From positions 411,311 through 475,310 of the forward strand of contig JABCPU010000009.1 of the NCBI GenBank assembly GCA_016800925.1: 64,000 nt of DNA, in the 5' to 3' direction. This document shows, piece after piece, positions 11,936 to 22,674 of this stretch. The number at the start of each line of letters is the position of its first letter. The stretch's first letter is position 1. This DNA comes from Suillus spraguei. Lineage: Eukaryota > Basidiomycota > Agaricomycetes > Boletales > Suillaceae. The notes beneath the pieces were generated by a model. It did not search any database. It saw nothing but the letters and a program-made list of their open reading frames with translations, and had not been told where the DNA came from. The position numbers and the translations under genes were made by a program.

Positions 11936-13145
11936 ATTAGAGCATCACGATGTGTTGATTAGAGGTGCGTATTTTTCGTTCGCCCCTCTTTTCGTGCAGT
12001 TCTTTTTTGTCCGAGTTTTGTTTTGCCCGTAGCTCAATTGCGTTCGCTTTGTTTATTTGTCCTTCTGGTTGGGTGCGCAATGATGTTCATATCTTGCTCG
12101 GTCTGAATACTGATTTCATACTCATTCTGATGCGAACCTTTCCCTCTCCCTTTTTCTCCCTTCCATTGCCCTTACTCCCCAACTAACACCTTCTACTAGT
12201 AACGAACAATCACATTCACCTCCCATCCTCGCTCTCTCTATTCCAGCACTCCTGACTCCCTCCATCATTCTCGGTTCATGGAAGAGGATAGCTGCAAACG
12301 CCATGGGAGAGAATACCGAGGAACCCGTATGCTCTTCCTCCGATTCTGTTTTGTTTGGCGATATTGGGGGGTGAGATGGGTTTGAGACTCCCTCTTGCTC
12401 AACGACCTACCTTCGAGTACTCTTGCTCGACGACATAACCTACGCTTACTTTCCATGCAGCGCACATTATACACCCTTCGACCTTTCTCTGGCATCCCTC
12501 CAGGTTATTATCACCACGCATATCACATACGCAGCGTGTATAGTGCTAGGTGGTGTATTATTGCAGACTGCACCTGCAACGTCGTTCGGTGGCGTGGGTG
12601 ATATAGGCACAATGGGCATGGGCATAAATGCAAAAGGCACGAACACCTTAGAATGAAATCCTTCTGGCGCGTACGTCACGAGTCTCCCTGCTCCGCATGT
12701 GTGGCATGTGTGTCCACCCAGACAAAAGGAGATGACGTTTTCTGGATTATGGTCTGCGCCAGGGTTGGGGTTCTCGTCTGCGGTACGATCTGCTCTCTCA
12801 CCCTCTTTTCCCGACGCGCCAACACGACCAGAACCGCAGTTGATAATCACGCTCTCACCACATGTCCCGTCTTCCTTGCGCGATGAAGAGGTATTGAAGT
12901 TTATGCGGGCATGTCAGGGGGTTAGGGGAGGCGTTTGTTGGTGATAGAATGAAGGGGCTTGGGGCGGAGGTTGAGGTGTGCGTGGGTGTTATTAGGGGGT
13001 AGATGCATGGAGGAAGCAGAGGCGGCAGCGCTATATAACTTTCTTTATGTTTATCTTTCCCAGCTACGCTGAATACCCTTCTCATTCCGACAGGCTGAGA
13101 ATTGCAAAATATTCGGCTGATTCTGGCCACACGCGCACGGCGATG
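11936..13145 (+). pseudogene. Partial duplicate of the cation transporter gene (3' half)
   Basis: Starts at the exon-3 end (GAGCATCACGATGTGTTG) and runs past the stop codon into the downstream sequence. It is a diverged tandem copy of about 9637-10975. It keeps recognisable exon 4 and exon 5 text and a better-looking acceptor (CCATGCAG). It has lost part of the intron and about 45 bases of exon 5 around 12650-12680, where ATCTAAAATGGAATCC has become ATGAAATCC. Frames are broken and the N-terminal half is absent, so it cannot make a transporter. Confidence 0.85.
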
Positions 13146-15455
13146 GAAAACTGGGTCAGTTTGACATGCGGACTTACAAAAGACCGACATTTGACAGCGG
13201 CACGTCGGCATGAGACGTTTAGAACATTTAGAACAGTGTTCTAAACGCTGCGGGAAGTCATCCAGTAGAATTGTGTTCTACCCCTCACGTGCTATCGTGG
13301 TGTGTAATTGCGCTGGCCCCCGATATTGTTATTGATGGTATCCTCTCCCCGCCTGTGTGGATGAGAGGCCCAATGGTCTCAGGAACGTAAACACGCCTTC
13401 AAACAGGCAGTCATTTCATCAACGTTCTTGACGATTCTAGTTCGTCCCCGGTATAATGATTGATGTTGCAAGACACAATCTTTGCCTTGGGGATAGCCGA
13501 ACTATGATAGACTGATAAGATGGGACGATGTATCTGACTTGGCACTAACAGTCAAGTAACATGTCGTTTTTTTTTAATTACAACTAACCTTCTATATTGA
13601 GAGTGTACTCTATGAAGGACAATACTATCTAGTCTAAGGGTCCCCAGTGCCCTGAGTGCATCTCCGAATCCGTGAATGCCCTGACCTAGGACGTACCCAG
13701 TCAGTCCGCCGTTCCCGCGGGCCGTTTTAGACGCGCGGTTCGTTGGAGGTGAGATGGCTTTAGACTCTGCGTTTTAGGCGTGGTTATGAGCTAACTTATG
13801 AGGACTTCTGTAACGCGTACTCGGCCCAAATTGGCTGGTACAGGAATCGAGACTGAATGCAGTGAATGTATGTATAATGAAGAATGGGTCCGGAAGTTGG
13901 CGGAGGGTTTCTTCTGATTCGCTGACTGATTCCAGTGATGGCGGCATGATTCCGTGTGGGCGAGGGTGAGGGGTGGGAGTGGGTGATTGTTGCGGGTGAC
14001 TTGCGTTAAGGCTGAACGAGCGTGCTCGTGCTTGGTATATGCAGCGCTACCAATGTTCGTCTAGGGGGCGAAAGAGACTAATAGTTATTCATTTGCAGGA
14101 GTGCGGGGGAGCGTGACTTCACCGAATGTAGCTCTCAGTCTTCCCGTGGAATTGACATATCGAACAAGATTAACATGTCGTTGGTACTCGATAAGCTCTG
14201 AGAATGAAACCCTGCGTTGGCCATCATATACACGTCTTGTTTGCATATCATAATTCTAGCAGTCCTGGTACTAAGGAATATAGAAGGAACGACCGACTGG
14301 AGTACTGTTGATATAGTCCTGAAGTGTGGAGAGTTAAAGTGTCAACGTCTTTCAAAATTCTAGCGAAGTGAGCTATTGGGGTGGGGGAACGAGAATGTAA
14401 AGAAGAGGATCGAGAGAAAAGGAAAGGGTCGTCATCCGAGACCATCTCAATATAGTTTGGGTTGTCGCACCTAGTCGCACGACTTTCATTCAGAATCCGA
14501 GCAGATGTATGTACGTCATATCATCCCGATTCTACAGAAGTGCATTTGGGACGTGTCCGTGCCCATGTTCTGGAATACGCGATAGTACTAACCATGTCAT
14601 AATGATATAGTCTGTATTGATCCCCGTTCTGTGAATAACAACTGCGTTTGAATTCTAGACCATGTTGCCATTTTCGAAGTCCGTGCAGTGGCAGGAACGG
14701 ACATCATCGTCATCTCTCGATCTTATTTACCATCAGGAAATTCACACATTCCTTGACGTGCCCTTATGCGGACTTATTTACACTTAACTGCCTTGGTGAA
14801 ATTGAATCTACTTGTCCAAAATTTCAATGTGAATGAATTCAGAAAAAAAAAGTTGAGATATATTAATATACATGTTTTATTGTATTTCGCACTCAAAAAA
14901 TATAAGATATGCCAGGTGAATGATGTGAGAGAGAGCAAACAAGTTTTGAGATAAGTGAGTTAAGCTGATTAAGCATGTTAAGGAATGTGTGAATTTCCTG
15001 ATGACGTTATCGGTCATTCGTCTACCTGGCCATAATCTCAAATTATTTCACTTGGTGGCCTTTCATCAATGCAGGTCATCTGTACAGCTATTTTGTAGGT
15101 TTGCGGAGAGCAGTCGGATGTTGACACTAATCTCTTGACCTACTCTATCCTTTGTTTCAACAACTCTTCGACATCTGCAACGTACCATGCACTCAGACTC
15201 GGATGCAGGACAGGATAGACGACCATGATAAATATACCACGTATTCATTCACAAAAGAAATATCCTATGGTACTAGACGCAAACTCGCACAGAATTCACG
15301 TCAACAAGACCAGCCGCGCTCCTATATTCTAATCGTGGTATACAGAAACTCAAGTAATCTCCGTAGCCTACGTGAGAAGAGTCCGTGTAACCTTCAAATC
15401 CGTATACTGCTTTACGTCTGAAAATCTATACTTCATATACTTTGGCAATTCCATA
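13146..15455. other. Long intergenic region
   Basis: About 2.3 kb without a recognisable gene. A 65-codon minus-strand ORF at 14248-14445 has no family support. The main structure is the inverted repeat at 14730-15004. The last 400 bases are probably the 3' flank of the peptidase gene. Confidence 0.5.
14730..15004. repeat. Inverted repeat pair (27 bp arms)
   Basis: CATCAGGAAATTCACACATT (arm starting about 14730) recurs inverted at about 14977-15004, with one mismatch over about 27 bp and an AT-rich 220-bp middle. It could be a MITE-like relic or a foldback. No target duplication was identified. Confidence 0.5.
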
Positions 15456-16913
15456 TTAGTTGTCGAAGGCATTAGTGAACTGGGTTTGGGCAAAACCGAC
15501 CCGGGACTTTTCGGCATCGAACACAGTGTAGAAGCGCTGGAGGAATACGTAGCCAATAATAAAGTCGACCCCTGTGCCACTGGGTGTGGAAAGGCTTCTA
15601 ACGACGAGAAATATATCATTGGCATTGGCATTAATGACGTAGTTGATAGAACGAGGCCAGATTTGCGCATTGGGGCTGAGACTGTAGACTTGCTGTGCAA
15701 ATGGTGAACAAGGGGTATGAGGGCTGACAGAATTGACTTACCGAGCCAATATGGAATTTCAAGGGACTTAGGTTATAGTACTGGTGAGTGGAAATCTGGA
15801 GAAGGCTATTCGCCGCCTTCACACCGCCGGTTGCAGTCTGGTACTTCTGATAGGCATCTATCGAACGCTGATGAGACCATTATTACTCGCTGCACTCTGA
15901 ATACACACCGGAGGCAATGTAAAGAAAAGTGGAACCACAATCCACGACGCCAGCGGTATAGGGCGTGAGGTCTGTGTTGCCGTAGGCGATCCTCCCATTG
16001 ATACCCCAATAGTGCGATGAGAGGGGGGTGGTGGTGATATCACTGGAACAAAACAATTACTATAAGTCTGGATTGATCCAGAAGCTAAGGTGCCTTACGT
16101 GAATTCAATTTTACCGCTGTACCTGTGAAGGTCGACTCCACCAATGGTAATTTCTCCATAGTGGTTTGTATTTTCAACGACGGGCTGGAAAAATATACCG
16201 ACAACGGGTGCAGTAATGGTGCGTTGCCTAAACAGGTAGTCAATGACAGACGGGATCGTTTCTTCTGGTGATTTCTTTAGGGCGCCGCGACTTGACTCTG
16301 TAGGCCCGATGCCAAAGACACCGTCAAAACCGATGCCCCACGAAGTAGAGGCAACACCGATTAGCATCGTGTGGATGGTGAAACGAGCACCGAGAGAGAA
16401 TCTATCATTGAATATAGTTCCTATAGATACTAATCGTAGGTATTTTCAACTTATGATGTTGTTGTATGTCATACCTTGGAAGGAGCCAAATGTATAATCG
16501 ACCGCCACAGGCTGTTTAGTGTCGACGCCAGAGCTGCTCGCGTACAAAGTGCTGGCGCCAACCCATGTGATCGAGCTAGAGCTGTCAACAATCAAATGAT
16601 CTTCACTAATACATTAGCAGCCGCACGTTTTCTGAGTATTGAACTTACAGGTTTTTGGGGGAGAGCCAATGATAGCTGGTATGAAGTAGCCAAACTTCAT
16701 GTTCAACACAGGGAAAATATTATCACGTCGGCCATGTGTACTGTATTCCCTAAAGCCCACTACGCGAGCTTCATCATGCCGCACCATGTCAGTGACATTG
16801 GTGAATATTGGTCTCCTGGTCATGGGGAGGGTCATGGAGGAATTGCGAACTTCAACGGGGGATCCCGTGATTGAGAAAGCCAGGAGCGCCAACAAGGATG
16901 CACCGGAGAACAT
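15456..16913 (-). CDS. A1-family aspartic peptidase, altered active-site motifs
   Basis: Six exons: 16913-16649, 16600-16475, 16420-16099, 16042-15909, 15857-15742 and 15692-15456. Together they give 1200 nt, 399 residues, with an intact frame and introns of about 48-56 nt. It has an N-terminal signal peptide (MFSGASLLALLAFSITGS), a propeptide and a pepsin-like fold. Recognised blocks are GFDGVFGIGPT, YGEITIGGVDLHRYSGKIEFT, LSPNAQIWPRSIN and GTGVDFIIGYVFLQRFYTVFD. Basidiomycete relatives are secreted or vacuolar acid proteases. Both catalytic Asp residues are present, but the usual D-T/S-G motifs read D-S-S (in LIVDSSSSITWVG) and D-C-G (in VVDCGSTFLYIAS). The Gly of the first motif and the Thr/Ser of the second are replaced. 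It could be a pseudo-peptidase or an early pseudogene whose frame is still open. Confidence 0.85.
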
Positions 16914-17340
16914 GACTTACTGGAAAGTCATATTTTACTCGATTATATACGTAATAGCGAACGCGATGGCAATATTGAGCACCTTAGCCACGTCAGTCCC
17001 TCTCAAAAAAGTGATGACGAGATAGTTACGATGCGAGTCATCGCGAGTACAAGGATTCGACTTCCCGATAAAATGTGGCAAGAAATGGTTTGCTTTTAAT
17101 CCTAGCATGTTATTTCAGTGTTGTCAGTTGTCAGTCAGCGTCGACTAAAAATAGACTGACTGAGATTGTGTATTCTACGTTAGTTCGAGGCACGAGAACG
17201 TACGTAGAATTAGATCTATGTGGCATCACAGCTTGTCGTGTTTCCCACGCTTCCTGCTTCTTACTACCTCGTAGCACTCGCAAGTCCTATTCGCCGCGAC
17301 GACACGCTCGTTTCGTCGCTTCTGCTTCATAAACAAAGAT
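16914..17340. other. Intergenic region upstream of the peptidase
   Basis: Probably carries the promoter of the minus-strand peptidase gene. Nothing else is recognised. It marks the right edge of the host-gene island. Confidence 0.4.
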
Positions 17341-17346
17341 CCTTTT

Positions 17347-17640
17347 TCAGATATATTCATTACGCCTCGTATTCGCAATGATCCTAATTTGAACATTTGT
17401 CCGGACTATGCTTCAGAGGACTTCGCTAACACACGTGTGCAACTTGTCAATGAGAACACAACAGAAGAGCAAGCGGTCCAATTACTCAGAAACATTTGGC
17501 AAACAAAAAATGATCTGGACAAGCACTTATGGTGGGAGCAAGCAGAAGATGATAGAGAAGAACAAGTTCACTGTCAGTGCATCAAAGAAGATGAGCAAGA
17601 TTGTCTGAATCAGGAATGGATCAACAATGAAGAGGACACA
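17347..17640 (+). pseudogene. Truncated exon of a TE-associated coiled-coil protein
   Basis: Opens after an acceptor-like CTTTTTCAG and encodes ITPRIRNDPNLNICPDYASE followed by FANTRVQLVNENTTEEQAVQ and a Glu-rich helical stretch. I recognise this kind of sequence from uncharacterised proteins frequent near mobile elements in mushrooms, but cannot name a function. The family-like text stops near 17640, where the opposite strand becomes the coding one, so this is a fragment joined end to end with the next gene. Confidence 0.45.
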
Positions 17641-19893
17641 TTTGATCTTCTTGGTGGCGCAGTGGACGCAAGACAAACACGGGGCATGGGTCCTCCTGTC
17701 CAACCAAGTGGCACAGGGCCAATTCTCCTGGGTGCAATAATGGCAGGGGTTGTTCTGTGGGCTCCGTTAGTTGATGGACTCATTGGAATTCATTAGAGTA
17801 CTCACTGGGCTGGGAATGAGAATATCACCTGTATCAATGACTGGAAGTTCCTCAGCTGGAGTGCTGGACATTGCCTGAGGGGTCTCGACGACCTCTGGAC
17901 GACTGCCGGAGGTGGCCTGATAATGGGTAAGCATAGGCAGGAGGTCTTGACAAAGAATGATGACTCACCATCACCTTGGGTGGACTGCTGGCAATGAGCT
18001 GATGAAATATACACATTTCTCCAAGTGCCGGACGACTAAATATTACTTACCGAAGCAGGACCAAATAATTGCTTCTTCGGGGAACGGGGTGAATGAGGGG
18101 AATGGGGTGTCCCTACCACCATTGTGGAGGGCCAGGGCAGGTTGAGCGCTGGCACTCCACTCAAAATAGGCTACAAAAAATTGAGAGCATGAAAACAATG
18201 AGCTGGACGACATACCTGAACAATTGAGTCTTCATCATCTTCCGACTCCACAAACACCTTTGGCTTCACATTGTGAGTTGCCTTGACCCGCTTGTGACCC
18301 TTCTTTGCTGACTTCAGAGGTGAGGAAGAGTGTCCGGACATCATAAGGGACTTCCTCTTCCTGCTCCCTTCCACTTCCAGCTCTAGGTCAGCAGCAACCA
18401 CCTTACCTTTTCCTGTGTCCCGGAACTCGGCAGTGGCGTGGGTGGAAGAACCGGTGACATTGCTGGCGACGATGGGTGGGGAGGGAAGGTCAACAGTGAT
18501 TGGGCCAATTGAAGGGTTAGGCATGACAGGGAGATCACCTGAATGGTCACCTAATGCCTCCCAGGCACGGATATTGCTGCGCCAGGAGTGTTTCAACACC
18601 TGGGGGTCATCATGGCTGATGCTGTGCCAGTTGGGCTACACTTGGGGAGTCATGGACCTAACTCTCATCAACTCCTTGGAACAGGATGCAATGATGCCGG
18701 GCATGTAAGGCCCTTTCTCATGCTCCCATACAATCTCAGCCTACCCGGATCTTAGAAAAACCCAAAGTAAAATTAACACATGAATGGTACTTACCACAAG
18801 ATTAGTGACTTGTGCTGTCAGAGCAAGGTGGGCTTGGCCTGTGCTGGCAGGCATGAGCCGAGCCCTGGTGATGATGCCCACAATCTGAGCAGTGGCTGCC
18901 TTGAGACCAGTGTAGGGAACAAAGTCATGCTGACCATGAAAGTGCCATTTTACACAAGTGTCTCGTTACTGTCTACAGCAGCTACCGAGAAAACCCCTAT
19001 AGCGAGCATTACCCCTTTTTGCTTCGCCGGTACCGTTTTCGCTCTGTGGATCCTTGCCCCTTACCAAATCTCGCTACCAATGTCCTCCTGTCCATTCCAT
19101 TTCTGTCTAAGATCCATTGGTGCGTAGCATATTCGTTTCCACCGTTACTAAAGCTATGGCAAGACTTATCTTACCTTCCGTGACACCGCTTGCTCGCTGC
19201 ATGCCTCTTAGCTAAATATCTCTATCTCGCTACTGTTCTCGCTATGTATTCCAGCCGTTCATGGTACATGTTAAAAAGGACTCTTCACACATTCCGGTAC
19301 TTTTCCCTCTATGGTACACACGGTACTTAGGAATTGTCACCACTACTGTCTCTAACAGAATTAAGTCTTTCGCTGAAGTCACTGTCTCTTAAGAATTGTT
19401 TTACTGCTGCATGCACCACCACTCTTTACTGCTTTCCCGCGCTTCACCGCTTGCGCTACACTTTCCCGCGCTTCATCGCTACGCTTCACCGCTTGCGCTA
19501 TGCTTTCCCATGCTTCACCGCTTGTTTGACCGCCAGTTTCCCACGCCTTACCACAGTTTTACCGCACGCACTACTGCAGTTTTACTGCTCACACTACCGC
19601 TATTTTACCACTATCTTCCCGCGCTCTACTGCTACTTTACTGCTACTTTCCCATGGAGCGGAGGTCACCGCTAGCATCTCGCTACCTCCGACGGCAGTCT
19701 TGCACCACAGGTTGGGCATTATTGAACTATATTAACTTAGCATTCCCTTTAGGGTCGAACGCTCTTGCTTTGCAAGTGAAGCAGACTAGACGGAGCACAA
19801 GACTCGCATACTAGTTTAGGCCGTGGTTCATCTACAGCCCAGGCTAGATTGTATCTTTACACTGGCCAAAGAGGTTTCAACTGGAGTAGACAT
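17630..19893 (-). pseudogene. Six-cysteine zinc-cluster-like protein gene (interrupted)
   Basis: A multi-exon gene starting at ATG 19893 (MSTPVETSLA). It is interrupted after ten codons by the solo LTR 18911-19861 and continues KAATAQIVGIITRARLMPAS. Later exons give SKELMRVRSMTPQ, a Lys/Ser-rich basic stretch (SAKKGHKRVKATH) and an acidic VESEDDEDSI. Near 17639-17749 there is CHYCTQENWPC followed by CVHCATKKIKC. The spacing is C-X2-C-X6-C-X14-C-X2-C-X6-C, close to the Zn2Cys6 pattern of fungal regulators. At least two in-frame TAG codons occur (in RSG-stop-AEIVW and PQV-stop-PNW). It is head-to-head with the gene at 20113. The 3' end is uncertain because it runs into the plus-strand fragment. 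Function is unknown; DNA binding is an inference from the cysteine spacing and basic tract. Confidence 0.6.
18911..19861 (-). repeat. Solo LTR, family B (B5)
   Basis: Complete LTR in minus orientation (TGTAGGGAACAAAG to GTATCTTTACA in plus reading). The flanks are CCAG (18907-18910) and CTGG (19862-19865). Each is one transition from CCGG, on opposite strands, as expected if a CCGG target duplication lost its CpG twice. It splits the first exon of the zinc-cluster-like gene. Confidence 0.85.
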
Positions 19894-20112
19894 TTGGATT
19901 GACTTGAAAGATGTGAAAAGCTTGAGATAAGTTTGAAATCTGTTATCACTAGGATGAAGTTTCAAAAGAAACCAGACAATTGAAGGACGATGTTGATAAG
20001 CATTGATTGTTTGTCTTTGTTTGGTCATGGTTCAACTTTCGGCAGTTGCCAGCCATGTGTTGAACTTTGAAGTTATCAGTTATCAATCAGTTTGATCAGT
20101 TGATCAGACATC
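19894..20112. promoter_or_regulatory. Divergent intergenic region (shared promoter candidate)
   Basis: Only 219 bp separate the start codons of the minus-strand zinc-cluster-like gene and the plus-strand acidic-protein gene. A shared promoter is inferred from spacing. It contains repeated TGATCAGTTGATCAG / ATCAGTTATCAATCAG motifs at about 20065-20110. No TATA box is claimed. Confidence 0.4.
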
Positions 20113-21102
20113 ATGAGATCTCAACCAGCAGTCAGTTTTTATGAACCTCCGGTCACTGAATACAACTCAATGGATGTGGATGACTCAACCGAGTCCTGGA
20201 TTTCACTAGGTATGTTGTGCTTTCAGTACAGCTTTCAAATGACCGGAGATTGATCAGATGCACTGGATGATGTATACTTTGGGCTGGATGATAAGACTGA
20301 GTCCCAGATTTCATCAGGTATGTGTTGCTTTCAGTATGTCTTCGAATTGACCAGACATTTATTAGATGCATGTGATAATATATACCTTGGGCTGGATGAT
20401 GAGATCAACTATGAGTCTGGGTCATCAGGTGGTCCAGATGTCTTGGATGCAATTCCTGGTAGGTTTCTCAATTCACATGTAGATAATCCAACTTTGCATC
20501 TTCATTCAATCCATCCAGATCACTTATACCTGGCTCAGCCTGAGGAACTCCCTTTGTTCAACGATCCGGACCTGTGCCTGGGGCCTGACAATGATCTTAT
20601 TGATTGTGATGAAGTACCGGAATGTGCTGATGTTGAGATTGATGCTCCAGCTATCCCAGGAGTAGCCATTCCATGTGAGTTAATTCATACCATCTCATTT
20701 TTATTGTTGATGTGATCTCCCAAGCAAATGAAACACCTCCTGAACATCAATCCCCCATACCAGAACTCAGCAATGAAGAACTGCATGCCATGCTTCAGGA
20801 GTTCATGCCACTAGGGTCATATGATCAAAGAGAATGTGAGTATTTAATTGTTCATCGTTTATCTTTCTGCTAATTTTCTGTAAGTTGAATCAATTCTAGA
20901 TCACCTGGGCCATTACCAACAGTGTCATGGCAATCTTCTGGAGCCTACCGTACATCAACTCCTTGAGGCTGACCGACCATTCCGAGTGGCTTGGGCTGAT
21001 ACATCCGACAAACTCAGAAGAGCTGATATGGACCTCCGGAGGTTGCAAAGGGCCAAACAGATGAGCTCTGAATTGCTGCTTGTATTAGATACCCTCATTT
21101 AA
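20113..21102 (+). CDS. Uncharacterised acidic protein with duplicated exon
   Basis: Five exons: 20113-20209, 20258-20317, 20366-20674, 20725-20835 and 20900-21102. They total 780 nt, 259 residues, all GT-AG, with frame closure supporting the model. The protein is rich in Asp/Glu (FNDPDLCLGPDNDLIDCDEV) and ends in a charged helix (SDKLRRADMDLRRLQRAKQM). Exon 2 (DALDDVYFGLDDKTESQ) and the start of exon 3 (DACDNIYLGLDDEINYES) are near copies, each preceded by a copy of the same intron, so this is an exon-plus-intron tandem duplication. No family is recognised. Its position between two KDZ-associated gene pairs suggests it belongs to the transposon cluster rather than to the host core. Confidence 0.65.
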
Positions 21103-21119
21103 AAGTGTGATGATCAACC

Positions 21120-22620
21120 CCATATGTAAATATTTGGATATTCATTCACATACTTACATCATGTACGCCACTAAATTTTTCATGTATAACAATGACATTT
21201 CCAATTGATTTTACATGATGCACAAACCCTAGTGTTGAATACCAACTACCAATGATTTATACCCAGGGTCCGGAGCTCAGTGATTGGGATTCGTCCAGAA
21301 TTCGGTGATCAGGATTCATAATATTTGGATATTTATTCACATACTTACATCATGTGAACCACTGAATTTTAAATGTATAACCATGACATTTCCCATTGAT
21401 TTTACATGATGCACAAACCCTAGTGTTGAATGCCAACTTCCAATGATTGATACCCGGGGTCCGGTGTAAAGATACAATCTAGCCTGGGCTGTAGATGAAC
21501 CACAGCCTAAACTAGTATGTGAGTCTTGCGCTCTACCTAGTCTGCTTCACTTGCGAAGGCAAGAACATTTGACCCTAAAGGGAATGCTAAGTTAGTATAG
21601 TTCGATATTGCCCAACCTGTGGTGCGAGAATGCCGTCGGAGGTAGCAAGATGCTAGCGGTAATACTCCGGTCCGTGGGAAACTTGCGGTAAGCGTGGGAA
21701 TGCGGTAGACAAGCGGTAGCATGAACAGTAAAACTGCAGTAGTACGAGCAGTAAAACTGCAGTAAGTGTGGGAACTTCTGCGGTAAAACAAGTGGTAGTG
21801 AAGCGCGGGAAAGCGGTAATGAGCGGTGGTGCGTGCAGCGGTAAAGCAATTCTTAAGGAAACAGTGACTTCAGTAAAGGACTTTATTTCATAGTGACAGT
21901 AGTGGTGACTATTCCTAAGTACCGTGTGTACTATAGGAGGGAAGTAAGGAAAGAGTATGGGTACCTAGGAATTTTATATGAAAGGAATAGCTATGGAAAT
22001 GGAAGGGATAGGATAAACACGCAGCAGACATGTAATAAGACTGCACTACAGTTTACAAAACATCACATACCGGCAAGACTGGATGGACATAGGACGGACG
22101 GTAAATCTTGCTTGAGGATGCCAAATAAGTTCGCAGAGATTGCTGAAGATCACCGCTGCACGGGAAAGTTGCTGCAGTACAGCCATTAAGCTGCAATGAG
22201 GCTTCTGGAGTGCAGAACAATACTGTTAGATAGGGGTAAACGCATGGTAAAGTAGGATGGTGAAGCTGAAGGGTAAGGATAATGATTGCCGTGTGACACC
22301 TATATGAAAATGTGCTGTTTCAAGCTCAGCATGAGTTTGTTCGTCACCCCGGAACTTGGTGATCAGGATTCATAATATTTGGATATTCATGCACATACTT
22401 ACATCATGTGAACCACTGAATTTTTAATGTATAACAATGACATTTCCAATTGATTTTAGATGATGCACAAACCCTAGTGTTGAATACCAACTACCAATGA
22501 TTGATACCCAGGGTCTGGACCTCAGTGATCGGGATTCATCCAGCACTCGGTGATCAGGATTTGTCCAGAACTTGGTGCTTGGGATTCGACATTTGGGACA
22601 TGGGACACAGTGTTTTGAGA
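21120..22620 (+). repeat. Tandem repeat, three diverged ~170-190 bp units
   Basis: Units containing ATTTGGATATTCATTCACAT, then ACATGATGCACAAACCCTAG and TGATTGATACCC(A/G)GGGTC, start at about 21127, 21319 and 22371. The middle unit is split by the LTR at 21465-22348. The units end with GGTGATCAGGATTC-type strings that recall the satellite at 57430-61300. No gene was recognised here. Confidence 0.75.
21465..22348 (+). repeat. Solo LTR, family B (B2)
   Basis: Complete LTR, closest to the one at 1595-2549. The flanks CCGG (21461-21464) and CCGG (22349-22352) give a perfect 4-bp duplication if the last LTR base is taken as A-to-C changed. Confidence 0.85.
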
Positions 22621-22674
22621 AGTGTGACAAAGGATGATATTGTGGTAAAATGGGGGCAGTTTGGTATATGTACA

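Noticed and set aside
15372..15707. 111-codon plus-strand ORF
   Set aside because: Exact antisense of the last peptidase exon, whose minus-strand frame has clear A1-family blocks.
17640..17796. Continuation of the plus-strand ORF at 17389 to residue 135
   Set aside because: The sequence from 17640 encodes the cysteine cluster on the minus strand; the plus frame there has no family-like text.
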